A DNA stretch of 5,629 nt from Mycobacterium sp. (GTDB taxonomy: Bacteria; Actinomycetota; Actinomycetes; Mycobacteriales; Mycobacteriaceae): positions 1 through 5,629 of the forward strand of contig JAHFVB010000348.1 in assembly GCA_023264755.1 (NCBI GenBank), given 5' to 3'. Below the pieces are notes generated by a model. It had not been told where the DNA came from. It saw only the letters and a list, made by a program, of their open reading frames with translations, and did no database searches. Positions 1 through 4,550 of the stretch are shown one piece after another; within the stretch, counting starts at the first letter, position 1; each line of letters begins with the position of its first letter. The translations under genes and the position numbers were made by a program.

Positions 1-51
1 ATCCCCGGTTCCTGCTGAGGCTGAAGGTGTCCAATCCAATTGGTAATCAAC

Positions 52-60
52 GGACAGGAG
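52..60 (+). promoter_or_regulatory. Ribosome binding site deciding the ATG-70 start
   Basis: GGACAGGAG ends 9 nt before the ATG at 70 and carries an AGGAG core. The alternative TTG at 40 would lie upstream of this site, so the site argues for the ATG. A perfect 8-bp palindrome, CCAATTGG, lies just upstream at 36-43; I assign it no role. Confidence 0.7.
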
Positions 61-69
61 CGCGAGCAC

Positions 70-492
70 ATGACTGAAGCCATCGACTTCGACGAAGTGA
101 ACCGATCGGTGATCCGCGAGTTCCGGGAGACCGGAGGCAAGGCCGGCGGCATGTTCGAAGGCAAGCCGCTCGTGCTGGTTCACCATGTGGGCGCCAAGTC
201 GGGAACCACGCGTATCGCGCCGCTGGTACCGCTGCTCGACGGAACCCGCATCTTCGTCTTCGCCAGCAAGGGCGGCGCCGATACCAACCCGGACTGGTAC
301 CACAATCTGGTGGCTCACCCGCACACCGTCGTGGAGTTGGGCTCCGAGACGTTCCCCGTGACCGCGCGCGTGCTCACCGGGGCCGAGCGCGACGACGTCT
401 ACGCCAAGCAGGTGGCCGTCGAGCCCCAGTTCGGCGAATACCAGCGCAAGACCACTCGCCTGATTCCCGTCTTCGAGCTCGAGCGCAGCTGA
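70..492 (+). CDS. Deazaflavin (F420)-dependent nitroreductase/oxidoreductase family protein (Ddn-like), 140 aa
   Basis: This is probably a small split-barrel flavin/deazaflavin-binding protein of the Ddn family, whose members use reduced coenzyme F420 to reduce quinones or nitro compounds, often near the membrane. The family pattern is visible in order: a hydrophobic strand VLVHHVG near residue 35, GAKSGTTR at 41-48 (the conserved G-x-x-SG-x-x-R), ASKGGADTNPDWYHNL at 65-80, then a C-terminal YQRKTTRLIPVFEL at 124-137. The length matches the family (about 130-150 aa). An in-frame TTG lies at position 40, but ATG at 70 has a strong Shine-Dalgarno sequence at the right distance, so I start there. 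The patatin-like gene follows after about 60 bp on the same strand and may be cotranscribed. The family assignment is firm; the substrate cannot be read from the sequence, and some relatives bind FMN or haem instead of F420. Confidence 0.9.
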   Translation: MTEAIDFDEVNRSVIREFRETGGKAGGMFEGKPLVLVHHVGAKSGTTRIAPLVPLLDGTRIFVFASKGGADTNPDWYHNLVAHPHTVVELGSETFPVTARVLTGAERDDVYAKQVAVEPQFGEYQRKTTRLIPVFELERS

Positions 493-513
493 CCCGGGCC
501 GGTTGAGGGTCGT

Positions 514-557
514 TCGACTCTGTTGGTGAGCGGGGTGTCGGGTCGACCCTGTTGAGC
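514..557. repeat. Imperfect direct repeat before the patatin-like gene
   Basis: TCGACTCTGTTG (514-525, then GTGAGC) recurs as TCGACCCTGTTG (543-554, then AGC), 29 bp apart with one mismatch over 12 bp. The second copy includes the possible TTG start codon at 552 and overlaps a 10-bp palindrome, GGGTCGACCC (540-549). It could be a small local duplication or an operator pair. No good Shine-Dalgarno sequence is visible in this stretch. Confidence 0.45.
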
Positions 558-1646
558 ATGCTTGCCGACGTGCTCGACGTGTTTCGGTTGCGTCAGTACT
601 TCAACGCGATCACCGGTGGCCGCGAATGGGTTCGCGGGTTGCGTGAGGATTCGGGATTCGTCGTGCAAGCCGCCGAGGCGGCCCTTCACCTTCCGTTCGG
701 TGGAGCCGACGCGTCCGAAGGACCCGTCTTGCCCCCGACGAGCCCGTTTCACTCCCCGTGGAGCGACGGCATCGCGATCGCCACCACCGGGGGAAGCGGC
801 GCCATGGCCTCCCTGGTGGGGGCCGCCCGCGCGGTGGAAGAAGCCGGGCTGCGGGTTTCGGTCTACTCGCTGTGCTCTGGTGCGGCCATGTTCGGCTTTC
901 CGCTGGCCGCGGGCTTCGACGCCGAACACGTCGCACAGTTCGTGCTCGGGTTACTCCCCCGGGACTACCTCGACGTGGACTGGCGGCAGCTGGCGTTGCT
1001 GACTCCCACGCTTGGCCGGGGGTTCGCCGGCATCGTGAAGGGCGACGCCATCGAGCGGGCCTACCGCGGTCTGCTCGGTGACATGACCCTTGGCGAGCTG
1101 CCCATTCCGGCCTATGCACCGATATGGAACGTCGAACACAATCGGCTCGACTACCTCGGCTCGCGAACCCACCCGGACCTTCCCGTGGCACGGGCGGTCC
1201 GGATGGCCGTCGCGCTGCCGTTGTTCATCCGTCCCGTGCGGTACCAGGGTCTGCATTGGCAGGACGGCGGCATCGTCGACATCTTTCCGGTGCACCCGCT
1301 GCTGGACATCGAGGAACCCCGGGCCTTCACGTTGGCGATCAACGGGTTCTACCCGCCCGACTTCCGAGGTGAGGACGCCACCGGCTGGCAGGACCGGCGG
1401 GTCAGCATTCTCGACCTGGCAAGTCAGGTCGGCACCTGCCAGCAAGTCCAGCTGGCCCGCGAGAATCTGGCGCGGCTGCGCGCCTCCAGCCACGTCGTGA
1501 TGATCGAGCCGGTTCCACATCACGTGGTTCGCGGTATCGGGTTCTACCGCCAGTTCTTCAGCTCCCGCGATTGGGCCGACTTCATGCGGGCGGGGCAGCG
1601 GGAGGCGCGCCGGGTGCTGGCCACCGCACCTGCCTCCAGCGGCTAG
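558..1646 (+). CDS. Patatin-like phospholipase/acyl hydrolase family protein, 362 aa
   Basis: Patatin-fold proteins hydrolyse acyl esters of lipids with a Ser-Asp dyad. Residues 71-119 align without gaps to a generic patatin core as I know it: an oxyanion loop TTGGSGAMASLVGAARAVEEAGL starts near 76, a nucleophile elbow YSLCSGAAMFG is at 103-113, and the catalytic Asp lies in WQDGGIVDIFPV (D236), preceded by the typical AVRMAVALPLFIRPV stretch. The usual GxSxG is replaced by L-C-S-G-A, so the putative nucleophile S107 (codon 876-878) lacks its normal flanking glycines. The basic residue often found in the oxyanion loop is Ala. No signal peptide is evident. An in-frame TTG at 552 would add two residues; neither start has a clear Shine-Dalgarno sequence, and I chose the ATG. 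It is likely an atypical actinobacterial patatin; catalytic activity is plausible but unproven. Confidence 0.85.
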   Translation: MLADVLDVFRLRQYFNAITGGREWVRGLREDSGFVVQAAEAALHLPFGGADASEGPVLPPTSPFHSPWSDGIAIATTGGSGAMASLVGAARAVEEAGLRVSVYSLCSGAAMFGFPLAAGFDAEHVAQFVLGLLPRDYLDVDWRQLALLTPTLGRGFAGIVKGDAIERAYRGLLGDMTLGELPIPAYAPIWNVEHNRLDYLGSRTHPDLPVARAVRMAVALPLFIRPVRYQGLHWQDGGIVDIFPVHPLLDIEEPRAFTLAINGFYPPDFRGEDATGWQDRRVSILDLASQVGTCQQVQLARENLARLRASSHVVMIEPVPHHVVRGIGFYRQFFSSRDWADFMRAGQREARRVLATAPASSG

Positions 1647-1715
1647 CCGCCCCCGGCCGCAGTCGACCGGCCCAGTCCCGCAGCGTGTTTCAAGCCCAGC
1701 CAACGCCGGTCAAGC

Positions 1716-2027
1716 TCAGTCGAGCTCAGCGCGAATCCCCTCGTACCGTTGCTCTAGCTCGCTGATCACCGCGATGAACAGGTCGCGTGCATCGACGTCG
1801 ACCCGGCGCAGCGATACCTTGATCGCGCCGTTGGTGTCGACGACGATGCTCCCCTGCGGGCGCAGCGTGCGCACCATGCGCGTCGACGGGCCGGAAGCGC
1901 CTGCCCCGGCCTCCTCCAACTCGTATCCGTGGTCGTCTCGGAGTCGGTCGGCGAGCCCGCCGATGATTTCCTTCTGGAGCTGGATGCGGTCGACCGTGTC
2001 GGGCACAGTCAACTTCAGCGTCGTCAT
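1716..2027 (-). CDS. Small protein of unknown function, 103 aa, second gene of a two-gene cistron
   Basis: I do not recognise this protein. It begins MTTLKLTVPDTVDR, followed by an amphipathic helix (about 15-31), a Gly/Ala-rich linker (about 40-50), a strand-rich centre (GSIVVDTNGAIKVSLRRVDV, 59-78) and a C-terminal charged helix ending in ELEQRYEGIRAELD. It is acidic with no membrane segment or signal peptide. The ATG at 2027 lies only 10 bp after the stop of the phasin-like gene and has no strong Shine-Dalgarno sequence of its own, which suggests translational coupling. A longer reading from 2072 would overlap the upstream gene and is unlikely. The alternation of hydrophobic and charged residues looks like real coding sequence. 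It may work together with the upstream small protein. Confidence 0.7.
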   Translation of the reverse strand: MTTLKLTVPDTVDRIQLQKEIIGGLADRLRDDHGYELEEAGAGASGPSTRMVRTLRPQGSIVVDTNGAIKVSLRRVDVDARDLFIAVISELEQRYEGIRAELD

Positions 2028-2037
2028 GTGCGGTCGT

Positions 2038-2325
2038 TTACTTCTCGTCGTCGCCGGACCTGCCGAGCGCACGGTCGGCGCTTCGGATCAGGTTGTGGTT
2101 GAACTGGTACTGCGCCGCCACCAGCATGTCGGCCAGGTCGATCGCGGCGTCGACGAGCTTCGTACGCAGCGGCTGGACCGCCTCGGGAATGGCCTCGTCC
2201 AGGGTGTCCCGGAACCTTCGAATCGCCCCGGTGGTGGCGTGCTGGGCGACCCTGGCCGATTCGCGTACCTCGTCAAGCAATTCGGCAGCCGCTGTGGGGG
2301 AATGCGATTCGACGGTGTTGGTCAT
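2038..2325 (-). CDS. Small all-helical, phasin-like protein, 95 aa
   Basis: The sequence is almost entirely predicted amphipathic helix: a polar N-terminus (1-10), helix about 11-45 (AAELLDEVRESARVAQ...), a break around EAVQP (47-51), then a long helix 52-88 that includes VDAAIDLADMLVAAQYQF and ends in a charged tail GRSGDDEK. This layout, with repeated Ala and spaced hydrophobics and no signal peptide, resembles phasins and related coat proteins that lie on granule or membrane surfaces. That is a resemblance only; no motif proves it. ATG 2325 is supported by AAAGGA 5 nt upstream. The 103-aa protein follows 10 bp downstream. The leader upstream carries three 14-bp tandem repeats. A generic coiled-coil protein or DNA-associated helix protein are alternatives. 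Confidence 0.75.
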   Translation of the reverse strand: MTNTVESHSPTAAAELLDEVRESARVAQHATTGAIRRFRDTLDEAIPEAVQPLRTKLVDAAIDLADMLVAAQYQFNHNLIRSADRALGRSGDDEK

Positions 2326-2330
2326 CTCGG

Positions 2331-2336
2331 TCCTTT
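2331..2336 (-). promoter_or_regulatory. Ribosome binding site of the phasin-like gene
   Basis: Read on the minus strand this is AAAGGA, 5 nt before the ATG at 2325. It falls in GAAAGGACC, which looks like a mutated fourth copy of the adjacent 14-bp repeat (GACAAGACC...), so the repeat array runs directly into the translation start signal. Confidence 0.65.
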
Positions 2337-2337
2337 C

Positions 2338-2379
2338 GTTGAGGTCTTGTCGTTGTGGTCTTGTCGTTGAGGTCTCGTC
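2338..2379 (-). repeat. Three tandem 14-bp repeats in the leader of the phasin-like gene
   Basis: On the plus strand the units are GTTGAGGTCTTGTC (2338-2351), GTTGTGGTCTTGTC (2352-2365) and GTTGAGGTCTCGTC (2366-2379). Each outer unit differs from the middle consensus by one or two bases. On the transcribed minus strand they read GACAAGACCTCAAC and lie 13 to 54 nt before the start codon. This is a small tandem repeat that may vary in copy number between strains, or a repeated protein- or RNA-binding site. Confidence 0.85.
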
Positions 2380-2469
2380 GATCGCTGACGCTATTGCAGC
2401 GCGACGCACGTCCGATACCGACGAAAGTCCCACCGTGGCCGCCATTGGGCTCTGCCCCCTCCCGAAGCC

Positions 2470-2487
2470 GACCCCGACCCCGACCCC
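2470..2487. repeat. Hexanucleotide tandem repeat, 3 copies
   Basis: GACCCC occurs three times head to tail at 2470-2475, 2476-2481 and 2482-2487. It adjoins the 12-bp repeat downstream and shares its 6-bp period of C runs, so both probably come from one slippage-prone tract. Confidence 0.8.
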
Positions 2488-2500
2488 AGCCCAACGCCCA

Positions 2501-2544
2501 TCCCGAGCCCAGTCCCGAGCCCAGTCCCGAGCCCAGTCCCGAGC
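2501..2544. repeat. 12-bp tandem repeat, about 3.7 copies
   Basis: TCCCGAGCCCAG is repeated exactly at 2501-2512, 2513-2524 and 2525-2536, with a partial fourth copy TCCCGAGC at 2537-2544. The copies are identical, which suggests recent expansion. It lies between the esterase stop codon and the phasin-like gene and could act as a variable-number tandem repeat locus. Confidence 0.9.
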
Positions 2545-2554
2545 TCCCGCGGGG

Positions 2555-4045
2555 CTACCGCACCCCGGCCCACAGCCGACGCTCGGCGGCGCGCGGATCG
2601 TCCACGACCTCCGAGGTCGTGCCGAACCGCATGGTGGCCCGGCGACCGAGGTCGTAGCGAGGCCATCCGCACGCTCCGGTACGGGCAAAGCCGACCCAGG
2701 CGGCATGCATCGCGTCGGCCAGTTGCTGCGGAGGCTGATCTCCGCACAGCAGCGCCGTGTCATTGCCCAGCGTGTCGAAGACGAAGGGCAGCTCGAGGCC
2801 GTGGCAGGCCCCCAGAGTGCCACCGTATTGTGGTGAATGCCAGTCGAATTCGTACATGTAGGTGGCACCGGGGCGGTCGGCGTGCGCGTCGGCCAGCCGC
2901 AGGGCGGGCACCCGGCAGTACCAGTCCGTCTGGACGGCCGCAAGCAGGTCGCCAGGACCGGCGTCCGGGTGCGCCGCACGATAGTGGGTCAGCGCCGCCT
3001 CGACCGGAAGGCCGTAGCCCGTCACCGCGGCGGTCAACGCCTCGAGGGTGACGCCGTCGATGACGCCGCCGAGGACCAGGAACAGGCGCCACTCGTCGGT
3101 GGTCGTGCCGACGACGAGGTCCACGCCGGCACTGGCTCCGGCGACGATGCGATCGATCGGAGGCGCGGGGAGCACCGTGCCGTCCACCGCCGGCTGCCAC
3201 GGCATCATGCTGACCACCACGTCGTGACCCCAGCGCTCGGGGTCGGGGTCGGTCATCAGCTCGGCCTTCAAGTCCAGTTGGGCCCGCAGCAACCGGTCCG
3301 AGGGCACGGCGGCGACGGCCTCGGGGGTGGGCGCAACTCCGAGCCGTTGGGTGAAGAGCCGACTCACCCGGCGCGCGGCGTCGGCGCTGATCACCTGGTG
3401 GGCTGCCCCGCTCTGGGCCATGGCGCGCCGGAACAGGCCCTCTGCGCAGGGCATCGAAAGCAGGGTGCCCACGCTCATCCCGCCGGCCGATTCGCCGAAG
3501 ATCGTGACGTTGTCCGGATCACCACCGAAGTTCGCGACGTTGAGTTGCACCCACTGCAGGGCCGCGACCTGATCGAGCAGTCCCAGGTTGGCCTCCGGGC
3601 CACCGAGCTGGAGGAAGCCGTCGGCGCCGACGCGGTAGTTGATGGTTACGCACACGATGCCGTCGCGGGCGAAGCGACTGCCGTCGTACCACGGCGACGA
3701 GCCGGCTCCGGCCTCGAAGGCACCGCCCGGAATCCACACCATCACCGGCAGCCCGGCCGGTCCCAGTTCGGGGGTCCAGACGTTGAGGTTCAGACAGTCC
3801 TCACCTGGGATGACGGGGCTCACCACCTGGTAGGCCGGGGGCAGGCCGACCGTGATCGGTGTCGGTCCGTAGGCCAGTGCGTCGCGGACGCCCGGCCAGG
3901 GCTCGACCGGTCGCGGTGCGCGAAACCGGTTGGGGCCAAACGGCGGGGCCGCAAAGGGCAGGCCCTTGAACGTGTTCACCCCAGCGACGACGCTGCCACG
4001 CACGTCCCCGTGGCTGGTCCTGACGACTGCGGTCAGTTGTTCCAT
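2555..4045 (-). CDS. Type-B carboxylesterase (para-nitrobenzyl esterase/lipase family), 496 aa
   Basis: This is an alpha/beta-hydrolase that cleaves carboxylic esters by a Ser-Glu/Asp-His triad. Family landmarks appear in order: NTFKGLPFAAPP (24-35), GEDCLNLNVWTP (81-92, the EDCL signature), the oxyanion loop WIPGGAF (104-110), NYRVGADGF (136-144), NFGGDPDNVTIFGESAGG (172-189) with nucleophile S186, a probable acidic residue in GTTTDEW (E318 or D317), and H415 in GACHGLELPFVF. The length of 496 aa is normal for the family. The oxyanion loop has Pro where many relatives have His (HGGAF/HGGGF). No signal peptide is evident, so it is probably cytosolic. ATG 4045 has GAGGGG 6 nt upstream; a 75-codon upstream extension has no family similarity and is rejected. 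Mycobacterial relatives carry lip names, but I cannot assign one safely. Confidence 0.95.
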   Translation of the reverse strand: MEQLTAVVRTSHGDVRGSVVAGVNTFKGLPFAAPPFGPNRFRAPRPVEPWPGVRDALAYGPTPITVGLPPAYQVVSPVIPGEDCLNLNVWTPELGPAGLPVMVWIPGGAFEAGAGSSPWYDGSRFARDGIVCVTINYRVGADGFLQLGGPEANLGLLDQVAALQWVQLNVANFGGDPDNVTIFGESAGGMSVGTLLSMPCAEGLFRRAMAQSGAAHQVISADAARRVSRLFTQRLGVAPTPEAVAAVPSDRLLRAQLDLKAELMTDPDPERWGHDVVVSMMPWQPAVDGTVLPAPPIDRIVAGASAGVDLVVGTTTDEWRLFLVLGGVIDGVTLEALTAAVTGYGLPVEAALTHYRAAHPDAGPGDLLAAVQTDWYCRVPALRLADAHADRPGATYMYEFDWHSPQYGGTLGACHGLELPFVFDTLGNDTALLCGDQPPQQLADAMHAAWVGFARTGACGWPRYDLGRRATMRFGTTSEVVDDPRAAERRLWAGVR

Positions 4046-4051
4046 GCGGTG

Positions 4052-4057
4052 CCCCTC
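4052..4057 (-). promoter_or_regulatory. Ribosome binding site of the carboxylesterase
   Basis: On the minus strand this reads GAGGGG, 6 nt before the ATG at 4045. It fixes the start and excludes the longer reading that opens near 4270. Confidence 0.6.
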
Positions 4058-4189
4058 GTCGAGCCTTCGGCCCCCACCCTGCGGTAATCCGGGCCCGTGG
4101 CAGCAGGGGCGAAATGCCCGGATCGGCGAGGCGTTCGACCTCGGACACGGCGGCGATGGAACAAGATCGGTGCTCGAACCGCGGAAGGC

Positions 4190-4249
4190 AGTCGGATTGA
4201 CCACTTGGTAGTCGGATCGGCCGCCCCCGCGATCCCCGCCGATCCGACT
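4190..4249. promoter_or_regulatory. Candidate operator array of three AGTCGGATYG boxes
   Basis: AGTCGGATTG (4190-4199) and AGTCGGATCG (4210-4219) are direct copies exactly 20 bp apart. A third copy lies inverted as CGATCCGACT (4240-4249), 30 bp further on. Spacings near whole helical turns put all three on about the same face of the DNA. A shorter match, GGATCGGC, occurs at 4120-4127. The array lies about 145-205 bp upstream of the esterase start. No regulator in the window can be matched to it. Confidence 0.4.
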
Positions 4250-4251
4250 AC
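4208..4251. repeat. Perfect 14-bp inverted repeat with 16-nt spacer
   Basis: GTAGTCGGATCGGC (4208-4221) is exactly complementary to GCCGATCCGACTAC (4238-4251). The spacer at 4222-4237 is C-rich on the plus strand (G-rich on the minus strand). No T run follows either arm and it is not next to a stop codon, so it does not look like a simple terminator. A large operator, a structured leader of the esterase transcript, or a trace of a small mobile repeat are all possible. Confidence 0.9.
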
Positions 4252-4427
4252 GACCTCGATTCCACACCACGTGGGCGGCGTCGCTTAGGGCCGAAAGTCA
4301 TCTTCGCTCGGGGAGGGACGTCAGTCGCCCTTGGGAGGCCGCCCGCCACCTCGGCAAGGTTGGCCCTTGTCGTCGGTGCGATCGGGAATCTTCTGGTTGT
4401 GCCCCACCGACGAGTGGACGACTCCAA

Positions 4428-4439
4428 CCGACCCGTCGG
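4428..4439. promoter_or_regulatory. 12-bp palindrome, operator-like
   Basis: CCGAC-CC-GTCGG is symmetric apart from its two central bases. It lies about 110 bp before the dehydrogenase start and next to the AT-rich block. Its ACCGAC..GTCGG layout is like operators bound by some actinobacterial TetR-family repressors, but that comparison is from memory and weak. Confidence 0.3.
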
Positions 4440-4453
4440 GGCGCCAATCAATG

Positions 4454-4489
4454 CCTTATCGTTACCTTAACTTTGCCTTATTTTCCTTA
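4454..4489 (+). promoter_or_regulatory. AT-rich upstream element with four phased CCTTA repeats
   Basis: CCTTA occurs at 4454-4458, 4465-4469, 4476-4480 and 4485-4489, giving steps of 11, 11 and 9 bp, about one helical turn each. The surrounding 4450-4492 is the most AT-rich stretch of the window. It ends about 60 bp before the dehydrogenase ATG, so it probably holds or overlaps that promoter. I cannot choose a single -35/-10 pair with confidence. It could be an activator site array, a bent promoter element, or chance T-rich sequence. Confidence 0.45.
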
Positions 4490-4512
4490 GAAAGTGGTGT
4501 ACCGTGGCATGT

Positions 4513-4529
4513 CGATGCCGTTGGCATCG
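4513..4529 (+). promoter_or_regulatory. Small leader hairpin before the dehydrogenase ribosome site
   Basis: CGATGCC (4513-4519) pairs perfectly with GGCATCG (4523-4529) around a 3-nt loop. The structure ends 5 nt before the Shine-Dalgarno sequence. GGCAT at 4507-4511 can pair with ATGCC at 4515-4519 instead, so two mutually exclusive stems are possible. Confidence 0.4.
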
Positions 4530-4534
4530 GCCGT

Positions 4535-4544
4535 AGGGAAGGAA
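4535..4544 (+). promoter_or_regulatory. Ribosome binding site deciding the ATG-4551 start
   Basis: AGGGAAGGAA ends 6 nt before ATG 4551. An upstream in-frame start at 4494 (GTG) would place this site inside the gene and add 19 residues before the conserved dinucleotide-binding strand, so 4551 is preferred. Confidence 0.75.
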
Positions 4545-4550
4545 CCCGAT

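Larger units (their letters stand above)
2455..2548 (-). other. Dense G-run array with G-quadruplex potential, minus strand
   Basis: The minus strand of this stretch carries 15 runs of three or more G in 94 nt. Most gaps are 2-4 nt and the longest is 8 nt; from 2502 to 2540 seven GGG runs recur every 6 nt. This far exceeds the usual G3+N1-7 pattern for a G-quadruplex. The G-rich strand is the RNA-like strand for the flanking minus-strand genes, and the array starts 6 nt after the esterase stop codon. A transcript reading through would therefore carry it between the esterase and the phasin-like gene. Folding and any effect on termination or RNA stability are inference. Confidence 0.7.
4046..4550. 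other. Divergent intergenic region without a convincing gene
   Basis: About 505 bp separate the esterase and dehydrogenase starts. Open frames here (for example 4248-4451 on the minus strand and the front of 4331-5161 on the plus strand) lack ribosome sites and protein-like composition. What the region holds is symmetric DNA: small palindromes CGGGCCCG (4090-4097) and CCACGTGG (4267-4274), a 14-bp perfect inverted repeat (4208-4251), AGTCGGAT boxes, a palindrome at 4428-4439, and an AT-rich block at 4450-4492 that probably contains the dehydrogenase promoter. I cannot point to a clear esterase promoter. Confidence 0.6.

Noticed and set aside
873..878. Cysteine as nucleophile in the patatin-like protein (C108 by the TTG numbering, 873-875)
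   Set aside because: Keeping the spacing from the oxyanion loop and to the following AAG without gaps places the next residue, Ser, at the nucleophile position.
1655..1672. GGCCG/CGGCC hairpin between the convergent genes as a bidirectional terminator
   Set aside because: The stem is only 5 bp with an 8-nt loop and no T run. Such short GC stems are frequent by chance here, so I do not call it a terminator.
2338..2379. Possible CRISPR-like repeats
   Set aside because: The units are only 14 bp and directly abut without spacers, so this is a simple tandem repeat.
2326..2979. Upstream extension of the phasin-like frame to 2979
   Set aside because: The extension would overlap the esterase C-terminus out of frame and translate the G-rich repeats into low-complexity residues. 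The internal ATG at 2325 has a good ribosome site.
2837..4087. A 416-codon plus-strand open frame opposite the esterase
   Set aside because: It mirrors the esterase on the other strand, as is usual in GC-rich DNA, and its translation is rich in Gly, Arg, His and Val without any recognisable domain. The minus-strand reading has a full set of esterase motifs.
4248..4451. 67-codon minus-strand open frame in the divergent intergenic region
   Set aside because: No ribosome site, arginine-rich low-information translation, and no similarity to any family I recognise.
4454..4489. IdeR/DtxR iron box in the AT-rich block
   Set aside because: The sequence has repeated CCTTA in the same direction but not the palindromic TTAGGTTAGGCTAACCTAA layout of IdeR sites as I know it.
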